Positions 10,252 to 21,439 of a stretch of 64,000 bases of DNA are shown piece by piece. Origin of the DNA: Dioscorea cayenensis subsp. rotundata (Eukaryota; Streptophyta; Magnoliopsida; Dioscoreales; Dioscoreaceae). The stretch covers positions 22,890,419 through 22,954,418 of the forward strand of contig NC_052480.1 in the NCBI RefSeq assembly GCF_009730915.1, read 5' to 3'. Under the pieces are notes generated by a model, which had not been told where the DNA came from, made no database searches, and saw only the letters and a program-made list of their open reading frames with translations. The translations under genes were made by a program, and so were the position numbers. Each line of letters starts with the position of its first letter. Position 1 is the first letter of the stretch.

Positions 10252-10605
10252 GATAATATTGAACTGCAAGCTAATTTATATTTTTCTATTTTTTTTCTCT
10301 TCAAACTAAAGACTTCAAACAATATATGTCACCATCTTTCTTTCTTTTTTTATAGTTAGAGAAGTGTAAAACCTAACCCTAACCCTAACCCTAACCCTAA
10401 TAATACAAGTTGGAGGGAGAGTCATGAGATAATATCGAACTGCAAGCTAATTTATATTTTTCTATTTTTTTTTTCTCTTCAAACTAAAGACTACAAACAA
10501 TATATGTCACAATCTTTGTTTTTTATAGTTAGAGAAGTGTAAAACCTAACACTAACCCTAACCTTAACCCTAACCCTAATAATACAAGTTGGAGGGAGAG
10601 TCATG
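10252..10605 (+). repeat. 176-bp tandem duplication, each copy with a short (CCCTAA)n tract
   Basis: Copies 10252-10427 and 10428-10605 are nearly identical from GATAATAT(T/C)GAACTGCAAG to GGAGGGAGAGTCATG. Each contains CCTAACCCTAACCCTAACCC-type sequence (about 10371-10400 and 10545-10579). The unit is six bases (TTAGGG type), not the seven-base TTTAGGG of most plants. The second tract has more variants. Confidence 0.9.
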
Positions 10606-11422
10606 GTCATGCATTCTCTTCTTCAAACTGCCATGCAAAGATGTACAAAACCTAGTCAACCATATATAACAAACCGCATCAACTTGACATTTTGGTGCAA
10701 GAAAAAAGAGGCTAGGTCAATTGATAATCCCCAAGGGCATGCCACTTTGACCCACAAAAAAGTATTAAGCAGACCATGCACCAAGATAAAAGATGGTTGT
10801 TTCTTGAATCAAACGTCCGTTTGGATGTTTCCATCATCTTGAAGCATATAGATTTTATTTGACTAATTAAGGTGCATGGTTGATCTTTTTAAGTTCCATT
10901 CATTCATTTATTGTTTTAAGTTTTTTTTTTCTTAACTGGTCTCCATTAATTAATTAATTAATTAATTTTATTTAATTTGAGATTATGAATGAGTTAAGGT
11001 GATGGTGTACGTGGCAAAAGGGCCTTCTCATTTGCTTTGGAAAAAGGTGATGGTGAATATGTGAGAGGAGAAAAAAAAGATGATTTATATAGCACTTTAA
11101 AAGATGGTCCCAAAGCACATTATTAGATTATTATATCTAATATTTACTTGTGTTTAGTTATGTGTAATTAATACATTTTATAAAATTAGTATTTGTAAAT
11201 ATATTTTTAAATCTATATATTTAATAAATTCTAATGTTATAAGCATGCGTGTGAAGGACCTATTTTAAATTAAATTAATTAATTTATTATAATATATTAT
11301 TTTATTTTATTTTATTCCCATGTGTTTTCATCAATGATTTTCATTTTTAGATTGATCTTAGTATTTTAATCTTCTAATTGGTGTACACCCATTTAATTTG
11401 TAGATTATTGCGTGATATGCCT

Positions 11423-11454
<32 letters not shown>

Positions 11455-12401
11455 TGAAATCAGCTTTGTCATCTTTTATCAATGTGAAATGAACTAGAGA
11501 GGGAGAAGAATAACATATACATTTTGAGGATGCTATGATGAGTTAGAATGGATCAAGAAGTAGATATGATTTATAAATGGTTATTAATTAAGCAATTTGG
11601 TGCTTATCAACCCTAACTCAATCCACTTGCTTGCCTATTTATGATGCTTGGTGGTAAGTGGAGTCAAATCTAATGAAGTTGATCTCCTTTACTAGAACTA
11701 TATAATCAAATCTAATGAAGTCTATATATTAATTCAAAGGTTTGATTTCCTTTGCCATTCAAACTTTGCAACACTAGTAATATGGTAACCTAGCTACTAA
11801 TTAAGGACTCACACTTTCATGTAGTCTCTAATCAGACCTCATTTAATATTAATAAAGATTTTTCATAACTTAAGCTCTTTATTTAAAGACTAGTCATCCT
11901 CATAATGAATCACACCATGTGACTCTTATTTATTCATTTAAAAAGAAGAACTTGACTAAAACCTAACATGAATTCTCTAACTTTGTTGTCGTACTGATTA
12001 TAATGGTACTATATATAAAGAAAATGATTTAATATAGAAATATAAAACAAAAAAATATCACGATCAACTTTTAGATGTAGTTGAGAATTATTATACTTTA
12101 AAACAAGGAGTTTTATTTGGAATAAACTAATATCACTTTTCATCAAACCAGACAATAATCTAAATCTATACTTTATATGAACTTAATTTGGCTTTTCTTA
12201 ATGAACCTGCCTTCATTTGATTAATAACAAGGGTACATTTTGTTCATACTTGAAGAGAATGATGGTACCATTCACAACATGAGAATGTTTGAATAAAATG
12301 GAGGAGGGAGTTAGAGATGGTGGGCGTGCTTGCATGTGAAAGGATGAGGTCCACAAAAGAGTGAAAGTAAAGGTAGTTGGTGCATGTTCAATGCATTTGA
12401 A

Positions 12402-12435
<34 letters not shown>

Positions 12436-13071
12436 TCTTTTGTTATGAGCTTGACGGTGCCAAGCAGACAAAAGAGAACCACAAGTCCTTCATGAGAAAG
12501 AAACAAGAAAAGGGTGCATGGCATGTATCATTTGTTTCATTCCTCTAATTACTCAACGAAACAAACAATACTTGATTAACATTCACTTTAGCAAATGATA
12601 AGGAGTGGCGATCATGTGGTTTTCTTCTTTTAATTATAATTGTTAATTTCATTTCCAATATATATATACTTATATATCTTCTAATCAAGGATTTATTTGG
12701 AGTTGGATCAGTTCTAAAGTTTAGAGTAGACATCATGAAATCATTGAATAAGCTCTAAGTTAATCAAATGTTTGAACACTTGTCCAACCTTAAAGTTGAT
12801 GAAATAATAATAATATTTTTATGCTTCACAGAAATAAATAATAAAAACAAAATAAAATAATGTATGAACATGCAAGCACTTCTATTTATCTTGCTATTTA
12901 AATAATTAGTCAAAAGAAGCATAGGCTCTTGCTGATCTATATATATATATATATATATATATAAAGAGACATAGAAAGAGAGAGTTAGGATGGTTTCTCA
13001 TTGGACCATCCCCTTCCAAATTAATAGTTATATATGTTTGAGTAGTGCCTTAATAAAACACTTGAGATGAA
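10606..13071. other. AT-rich intergenic DNA with microsatellites
   Basis: No gene or element that I can support. Simple repeats are visible: (ATTA)n near 10948-10968, (TTTA)n near 11423-11456, (AT)n near 12413-12434 and 12940-12962. Confidence 0.55.
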
Positions 13072-13080
13072 TTATAAAAA
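13072..13080. repeat. left target-site duplication of MULE-2
   Basis: TTATAAAAA, repeated exactly at 23782-23790 right after the other terminus. Confidence 0.85.
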
Positions 13081-13581
13081 GTGAAAATTGCCAAAAACAC
13101 CCTCTAAGTTTGTAATATTATCAAAAATACTCTGTTAGTTTTGCACTCCCCAAAAACCCTTTTTTTTTTTAATTCTATGTTTTTCAAACCCCCAAAGCAT
13201 GTAACGGATGTCAACGGAGTGATTTTCAAATTTTATGGACGAAAATGCCCTTGTATGGGGAGTCAGTGGGCTGCCGTAATTTCGGTGATATGAGGAGGAA
13301 GTGGGGGGTTTTTCAGTAGGGGTAACCCCAAGAGAGGAATTCTTGGAGCCTTTTTACTTGTTTTTCTTAACTTTCGCGTCTTGAGTTTTTCCATTTCGAA
13401 AATTTGTTTCGAAGTTGTCTCTCAAAGCGTGACCTCTGTGATTCTGACTTTTCCCTTTCCACGGGTATCTCGAAGGAGAGTCCAGCATGAAGTAGTTGGC
13501 ATTTCATCGGTTTCTGCATCTAAGGTATTGAGTATGGTTTTATGTTAAGCTATACATTACTGAAAAAGATTTTTCGGTTTA

Positions 13582-14581
13582 NNNNNNNNNNNNNNNNNNN
13601 NNNNNNNNNNNNNNNNNNNNNNNNNNNNNNNNNNNNNNNNNNNNNNNNNNNNNNNNNNNNNNNNNNNNNNNNNNNNNNNNNNNNNNNNNNNNNNNNNNNN
13701 NNNNNNNNNNNNNNNNNNNNNNNNNNNNNNNNNNNNNNNNNNNNNNNNNNNNNNNNNNNNNNNNNNNNNNNNNNNNNNNNNNNNNNNNNNNNNNNNNNNN
13801 NNNNNNNNNNNNNNNNNNNNNNNNNNNNNNNNNNNNNNNNNNNNNNNNNNNNNNNNNNNNNNNNNNNNNNNNNNNNNNNNNNNNNNNNNNNNNNNNNNNN
13901 NNNNNNNNNNNNNNNNNNNNNNNNNNNNNNNNNNNNNNNNNNNNNNNNNNNNNNNNNNNNNNNNNNNNNNNNNNNNNNNNNNNNNNNNNNNNNNNNNNNN
14001 NNNNNNNNNNNNNNNNNNNNNNNNNNNNNNNNNNNNNNNNNNNNNNNNNNNNNNNNNNNNNNNNNNNNNNNNNNNNNNNNNNNNNNNNNNNNNNNNNNNN
14101 NNNNNNNNNNNNNNNNNNNNNNNNNNNNNNNNNNNNNNNNNNNNNNNNNNNNNNNNNNNNNNNNNNNNNNNNNNNNNNNNNNNNNNNNNNNNNNNNNNNN
14201 NNNNNNNNNNNNNNNNNNNNNNNNNNNNNNNNNNNNNNNNNNNNNNNNNNNNNNNNNNNNNNNNNNNNNNNNNNNNNNNNNNNNNNNNNNNNNNNNNNNN
14301 NNNNNNNNNNNNNNNNNNNNNNNNNNNNNNNNNNNNNNNNNNNNNNNNNNNNNNNNNNNNNNNNNNNNNNNNNNNNNNNNNNNNNNNNNNNNNNNNNNNN
14401 NNNNNNNNNNNNNNNNNNNNNNNNNNNNNNNNNNNNNNNNNNNNNNNNNNNNNNNNNNNNNNNNNNNNNNNNNNNNNNNNNNNNNNNNNNNNNNNNNNNN
14501 NNNNNNNNNNNNNNNNNNNNNNNNNNNNNNNNNNNNNNNNNNNNNNNNNNNNNNNNNNNNNNNNNNNNNNNNNNNNNNNNN
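13582..14581. other. assembly gap of 1,000 N inside MULE-2
   Basis: Exactly 1,000 undetermined bases, a conventional placeholder size, so the real length is unknown. Open frames across it are artefacts. The 5' part of the Ulp1-type gene and some of the left terminal region may be hidden here. Confidence 0.98.
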
Positions 14582-15019
14582 TTTGTGCTCCTGTTTTTGT
14601 TGGAAGATATTGAAGTCTGCAAGGGGATTTGTTGGCTGGGGTTTTGTTAATTTGCAGGGCAATTTCTCGGCTAGGGTTTTGTGTTGTTTTGCGTTTTCGT
14701 CTGTATACACTATCGAAATAGTTTTTTCGATTGTTATGATTTGTGTAATATTTATAATGTATATTTCCTCTTTCATTTGATATGGTTGCAGTTTTACAAA
14801 TGAAATTTACGTTTAAGAAATGACATGTTACAGTTTAAATTTTGTTGTCTCTATTTAAGTATTGTTGTCTTTGTTTAAGAAACTAGGTCTCTGTTTAACA
14901 ATTGATATCTACGTTTAGGCGAAGGTTCTAGTTTAAAATCTTATATTTCACGCTTAAACATTTATGAATCTGCATGTTGAATGTGTTGTTATTGCCGCGA
15001 GGCTTGTGACTATGGTGGT

Positions 15020-18000
15020 CGACCCTAGTTAATGGGCGATGCTATTTGTTTGACTTTGGTAGTGGAGACCTTAGTTGAATTGAAAGATAACATGACCCCT
15101 CGACCTTTGAGGGAGATCGTCAGAAGGACAGCGTTTGCGGCGTTATTTGAGTGGAGGCTATATACCAAGAGGGCCCTTCTTAATTCTCTATTGCAAAAGT
15201 CCGATGGCGCAGCGATAAATTCGAGGATCGGGGAAAAGCTGCTTGAGTTTGAGGCCTCGAGATGTGGCCCTCGTTCTTGAGTGCGTATGTTGCTATGGCG
15301 GCCTTGATCGTGTTTCAGAAAGAAGAAAACCCGCTTTCGAGGGGTTCGAAGGGAGGTATTTATCAAAAACCTACGAGAGGCACGAGACTCCATCAAGAGC
15401 ACTCTTGTGCGACTTGTTCGACAGGAGGGAGAAGAAGATAATTTTTGTCAAACTCGATGGTGTACCTCATGAGTACGATCCTCTTCCCAAATACATCATG
15501 CTTGGTTCGAAGCTGGATCGTTGATTATGTCGATGATCTACCCGACGTAGAGGCGATCGCATGGGAGGCGAGGCGGCCTGAGTGGGTTATAGAGGATATT
15601 CCACAGCAGTTTGCTCGAGTGCAGAGATAGATCTTGTTGGGAAGAAAACCAATCACAGGGGTATATTAAGGGTTGCTCGGTCACGCAACGTCCGGTTTCT
15701 GAGTGACCGGAATGGGAAAAGAAAGTCCGTTTCGGCAAGATCCCAAGGATCTTTGTGCTACGGTGAAAGTAGTTACGGAAGCAGCGACAGTAGAAACCGA
15801 CTTGTCGTCGCTCGAAGGAAAAGAGGTAATAAATCATGGACAATGTTTAACAGAAGCCTTTAATGTTTAAACATATTATTTAGCGTTTAACTTTATTATT
15901 TACAGTTTAAAATTTATTCATAAAGGTTTAAATATTTTGTTCTCCGTTTAAATATATTCTATAATGTTTAATATATAAAAACTCTGTTTAAATATAGTTT
16001 TTATAGTTTAAACTGAATGATTTCGCTGAAATTGTTTGGTTTACATGTGTTAGTTTCCTGAGTTGGTTCCTGAGTCTTTGAAGAAGAAATATTTGTTGGG
16101 GCCAAGCAGCCGGATGGATGCTATTACTCCGGAACCACTTGCTCGAAAGCGTGTATGAGAGGCGGCTTACTATCGTGCGCTCAGCGCCGTTCTCCTACTT
16201 CGGCCCACTCTGCGCGCACGCGTTCCTTGCGCCTTGGAGAAACCCTCCCCTACCCGCGGTTGCAGCAACCCCCTACCCACGACAGCGATAGTTCCCCCAA
16301 TTGTGGCGGCCCAGCAGAGCGGCGTTAAGCGAAAGATGTCAGCTACTGACTCTTATGCGGGCGTGCGGAATATTGATGACAGGGAGTTTCCTCGACATGC
16401 GCTCGTGTTGAGGCAGCTTTGGAAGGGACGTTCACGATCGATTGTGGCGTCCCTCGAAGAAATGAACCACGGGGACGAGCGGCAGTCGAATTTGTGCAGC
16501 GATGACATCGTCGGGGGTGGCCGTTCAAGAGCGGCCACATTCGAAGAGACTTGCGAAAAAGAGGAGAACAATCTGCCTCTGTCTCCAGCCGGGTTGACGA
16601 TGAAACAATAGCAACACCATCGGCGGTCGATCGCATTCTTGAGTGCATCGCCGATTGATGACATGGCCGTAGCCGGTGGAGGACATCGTAGATGATGTGG
16701 CCGTTCTTTGCGAGTTGAGAAGATCGTTTACTCCCTTGTTAATGAAATCCCACGACCGGTGGGCCGAAAGTGCTTGAGAAGTCGCGGCATCAAAGATGGA
16801 CACGATCCTGAAAGAACAAGAACAAGCTAGGGGTGTGTCTCCCGGGTTGATCTTTCATTCCGTGTACCCGCGGTTGAGAAGATCGTTGAATCTGTTGCGG
16901 TGAGTGGTGATGTGCGTGGCCGACGAGTACCGCATCGGCGAGACGCAATCCCACGACAAAAAGAAGCATGTAAAGGGGTATATATGCGGTTGATCTTTGT
17001 CGTCGTCCCGCGTCGAAGCCGAGACAGCGATCCCTGCACAACAACAACAATGTAAGGATGTATGCGTGGTGATCCGTTTCCGTCGTCCCGCGTGAGCCGG
17101 ACACAATCCACAACAACAACAACCATGTAAAGATATGTATGCGGTTGATGATGTCGCCCGTCCCGCATCGAAGGAAGATCTTTGGTCTTGAACTGCAGTC
17201 GAGGCTCAGCAGCGGTGCCCACGAAGGCACCGACCAAGCAGCAGGGAGATGATCGAGGCGATAAAAAAATGGGACGGGACGGCTCGGCAAGTCTTTGTTC
17301 AGAAGAAGAAAAATGGGTTGGCGATTGCGTCTTATAATCTGACGAGGAGTTGATGAGGATCTTCCTCAGTGCAAGTATGGACGGGTAAGTTTAAAGTTTT
17401 CATGATAGTGTTTAAATTTTTTATAATAGTGTTTAACGTTTTTATGATAGTGTTTAAATGTTTATATATTATCATTTAATTTATCTACTCAACGTTTAAT
17501 TATTTATAATATCATTTGAAAATTGATAATATCAGTTAAATATTTAGAATATGGTATAATTATATACATTATCGTTTAACCTCGGCCTTTATCGTGTGGA
17601 AGAATGGCATTTGTCGGCCTCACAGGGACAAATTATATACTACGCTTGAGGGAAGGGAGATGAGTCGCGAGATGATGTGATGGGCAGCTTTTGCATGCAT
17701 AATACAAAAAGTCAGTGAGGCAAAGTGCCATATCCTTACAATGAGCGCCTCCATCCTGAGACCGTTGGCCCTTGTTTATGTCAAAGCGAGACTGGCGCAC
17801 ATGAAACAACTATGGCGATGATCGGATATCTTTGTGTGCGACTTGCGTGAAGTTAGATTGTCATCCTCCCGATAATCATGAATGACCACTTCCATGTAAA
17901 GTGAGTCCTTGTCGATGATAAACAAGAATCAGAGGCATTATTCTTCATGCGTGAGAGTGACGAAAAAAGGCAGCGTTGGACATGGTAAGTTCTTTAATTA

Positions 18001-18330
18001 TGTCCGATTAATAGTGTTTGTTATTTAATCGGTATTTTAATCTCAACTTGCATATCTCGACAGCGGAATCTATTCAACACGGCTGTCGATATGGAGTTCG
18101 GTGAGTCGGTGACCGCAAAGTACCCATTCGTTCACGACATGGAAACCCCATGGCAAAAACAAGGAAGCGTCGATTGCGCCATCTATGTCATGCGGTTTAT
18201 CGAGCAATTACTTTGGGGTGATTAGCTACGGCTACCACAGACAGACGTTCCTTACCTGAGATTAAAATATGTTACCCGCATACTTAAGGAGGGGAGGGCA
18301 GTCGGCGTCCATGAGAAAGGGGAGTCGTCC
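15020..18330 (+). pseudogene. MULE-2 DUF1985/Ulp1-like cysteine protease gene, broken
   Basis: Scattered frames on the plus strand fit one gene. At 15032-15275 a segment with RRTAFAALFEW and INSRIGEKLLEFE is followed, after a frameshift, by PRDVALVLE and KKIIFVKLDG (15243-15500), then WIVDYVDDLPDVEAIAWE; this resembles the DUF1985 region found before Ulp1 domains. The C48 protease core follows: LPIIMNDHFHV near 17860-17900 (catalytic His) and QKQGSVDCAIYVMRFIEQL near 18150-18215 (catalytic Cys in DCAIYVM). It ends with PYLRLKYVTRILKEG. Introns with GT/AG borders are visible (about 15829-16051, 17385-17580, 17981-18061). Ulp1 enzymes cleave SUMO-like modifiers; the role of this cargo in MULEs is not established. 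Several stops and frameshifts kill it. Between the two domains is a repeat-rich linker. Confidence 0.72.
16885..17175 (+). repeat. tandem repeats of about 75-95 bp in the linker of the Ulp1-type gene
   Basis: Three to four degenerate units share CATGTAAAG.. followed by TATGCGGTTGAT, GTCGTCCCGCGTC and then AACAACAACAAC (or related words). The clearest units start near 16968, 17050 and 17126. They add imperfect repeats to the protein linker. Confidence 0.7.
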
Positions 18331-18759
18331 GAAGCGGGTTAAATTTTGTTTTCGAAGAACAGGACTTGTATATGTCAATGTCAATTTTGTTTTCGAGTGT
18401 AAACCAGGACAAATTCAATTCATTGTTTTTATTTTCGAAGAACATGACTTGTATATGTCAATGTAAATTTTGTTTGTTTTCAATTGTAAAAGCGAGGTTA
18501 AATTCCATTCGAGTTTCATTTCATTGTTTAATTCTGATGTCATTGTTTACATTTTCGAGTTTTAATTGTTTTTAACTTTACCATCTATCGTTTAAATATC
18601 GAGTTTAAAATATTTAAAATTACTGGTTTCTCTGATTTTAACATAACAACTTGTCTTTGTTTAAATAATGATAACAACTTTGTAAAGAATAAGAGTTTAA
18701 ATATGAAAAAAATTGGCGGTCGATTCGGATTGTTTCTCTTTAGAAATCGAAAGCTTATT

Positions 18760-21420
18760 TACAATGCCTGAGTCGTGACAGTTTCATTACAAGATCTCGA
18801 TTGTGGCCGGATCCGTGGCGGGTACTTGATGTAACTCGCGGACATCAAAGCGCTTGCGACTTGATCCTCTTTCGTCTAGGGGCCTTGGTGCCTTCTGCGT
18901 TCTGGTGATCGGAAGCGAAAGCTCCGCGATTTCCAGTGCGAAGGCTGTTATCGTCGGGTATAGAATATAGCTTCCTTATCGCCCGGGTTTGTAATTGTCG
19001 ACGGTGAAGTAGCCGCTAATAAATCGATGAGACGTTGGTGTGCATGCGCATTATTACAGTATAGCGTGTTTGCGAGGATACCATAAACTTACCACCTTCG
19101 ACATGAACAAGTTACGATGGCAGAGATCTAAAGAGTTCTTTGCTTGGTCGGTCGATCGCTTCAGTAGCGATCGTCGACACCTGACGACCAACACGAAGAT
19201 TTCGGCTATCCTCGACAATTATCTCTACCCTTCGAATGTATGTACGGGCATAAGTAGGTCTCCCATTTGTTCGCTTGCTCACGCGGTTACATAACATGCG
19301 CATCAACTTGAACACGGCAAATAAGGTTAAACAAAAGGCGTGATGGTTAAATAATTGGTAAACTTGTTTAAACATTATTGTAAATAGTTAAACGACAAAA
19401 TTAATATTTAAAGTCAAACAAGTCTAATTAAACAAAAGATGGAAAAATGTTTAAAAGGGTAACACTAAATGTTAAGTGTAAATCAACATTCATGAGACCT
19501 TATGGAGTCGACCATTTTCGCCTTTAGTAAATGGCGAGCTTCTTTGATCCAAGCATTGAGCGACTCGCGACATTTTGAATACATCTCACTCAGCGATCAC
19601 CTACGAGCGAGATAATTCGACCAATGTGCCATATCAGATTTATTAATCAACGGTGATGGGCTTTGGGTGATGTGGCTGCGATTCATTCACGGTATCGTCG
19701 AATTCTTTAGCGGTGGATGCCCACGCATATCTCGGAAGCATATAGATCGACACTCCTCCCTCAATGCCTTCCATATCGACATTGGCTTTAATAAAATTGG
19801 CCTCAAAATGTCGAAAGGCGAGTATGCATGTGGCGAAGAAGTTAAGACTCTGCAATTGCGTTCACTGAGGCCCTTGGACATGTCAAACCACGAAGGTAAT
19901 TATCTCATTATAATCTCCTTCCTCGTATAAAGCATCGCTCTAACTTGGATATGAACCAAGTCGATTGGCGTCGGTCTTGTTGTCGACTATCACGAAGGCG
20001 ACGTAGAAAAAAACCATTGTTTCCATCTTTCTGCTGTGGCCTGAAAGTAGTGTACCCGATATTTTTCCAAGGAGTGGGTACCATCGAGAAAGCAGACTGC
20101 ACTGCAAGCCCTCTTGAATCCCACAATACCTTGTTGAAAAGAAAAGAATGCGCGTTTAAAAGCGATCGCCGTCTCTTTCCACGATCGCTTAATCTGGCAG
20201 GGGGTTTGTCTCGACCGCCTTATCCACATACCAAAGCAAGCGGTCGTGTTGGAGATGTCCTGCCGTCGAGGACCACCGGGCATGCTCTTTTTCCCAACCA
20301 AGCACCTTGTATGGTATGTGGACACCATGTTCCGCATAGCATATCATACGAATGTCGATGGCCTTGTACGAGGGGTTGGTCCTTGAAGCTTCACGAGATC
20401 ACTCGTGCAGCCGGATGTGGCCTGAACCTATTCCACCACCGCAAGTGTGTGACGAGTTGATTGATCTTGATTTTTGAAAATATTTTTCATTATACTCTTT
20501 TGACTCGTGGAAGGAGCCCGATGACAACCATCGGCGGCGCATTCCTGATCGCTTGATGTTTTTCGTTCTTTATGAATTTGAAGTCAAAATTCGATTTGAT
20601 TGCAAAATTTTAAAGTACGTCTCTGAAATATTCAACACCGTCAAAACGTTGTCCGATATCCAACGATAGCACTTGAATGATCGGCGAGAAAGAAGACATC
20701 CCGTCGTCGGGGTCAGCGTGGGGGTTGAGCAGGGAGCACTTTCGCGAGAATCGAATTCACGCCAATACTACAGTTAAATGAAAAGATCAATATGTTAGGC
20801 GGAGAATAGAATGTTTAAGTGATAATGTAAATATTTAAACGTTAAATTAAATACTTAAACAGTGACCAATTAAGTTAAACGAATAATACAAGATTTTAAC
20901 CAGTGATTGACATAGTTAAACAATAATGAACCCATACAACTGGATCAAATAAAAGAGAAGGAACTTACAACGAGTAAAACTCATTTTTATTAGGATTCGA
21001 CAATGGCACGTTGTTTGTCTCGACAACAAGATCAACTACAACGCATTTGAAGATTGAGTGCACGTGACACATCCGTTGGAAGTCAACATCGTTTTCTATT
21101 GGACAAACAATTTTATATCCATCGGGTGTGATAAACTTACGCATGACAGGAAACTTCGAGACCCCATCGCTCACATATCTCGGCTAACACAAACTCCCAA
21201 GAAGTGCGAGCAGTGAACATTAGCACTCTTCCCTCTCCAGTTGAATCTAGCAATACCACAAAAACTCTCCATAATATATCGGACTGAAAACCAGATCGTA
21301 CAGAACCAAATGAAAAGATGAACAAAAAGAAGAAGAAGAAGAAGAAGAAGAAGAAGAAGAAGAGGAAAAAGAAGATGTAAAGAAAACAAGCGACAATCGA
21401 GAAAAGCGACAAAAAAAGTC
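18760..21420 (-). pseudogene. MULE-2 MURA-like transposase, broken by frameshifts
   Basis: Read on the minus strand the pieces appear in the right order. An N-terminal segment WRVFVVLLDSTGEG then GYKIVCPIENDVDFQRM (about 21290-20965) comes first. Next is the catalytic region, with GFKRACSAVCFLDGTH (first Asp of the DDE triad) and DGNNGFF (20337-19940), followed by YAWASTAKEFDD and NESQPHHPK (about 19770-19650). ESLNAWIKEARHLLKAKMVD lies near 19570-19500, KLMRMLCNR and VEIIVEDSRNLRVG at 19320-19150, and finally a decayed SWIM zinc-finger end with FISGYFTVDNYKPG (about 19130-18970). Frame changes occur in nearly every exon, so it is not functional. It converges with the protease gene. Introns (for example about 20770-20950 and 19310-19490) are rich in GTTTAA in the sense direction. 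Confidence 0.8.
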
Positions 21421-21439
21421 TGCGAGTTGTATGTATAGA

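Noticed and set aside
10371..10579. True telomere or chromosome end
   Set aside because: Only about five units per tract, inside unique flanking DNA and a local duplication.
13542..14780. Long open frames of about 350-410 codons on both strands
   Set aside because: They run through the 1,000-N gap and exist only because N codons are not stops.
16234..17290. Several frames of 80-166 codons on both strands as independent genes
   Set aside because: They overlap each other in the higher-GC repeat-rich linker of the Ulp1-type pseudogene; none shows a family signature.
21137..21412. Poly-Phe-rich minus-strand frame as a membrane protein
   Set aside because: The Phe/Leu run is the translation of an (AAG)n repeat at 21328-21372 beside the transposase N-terminus.
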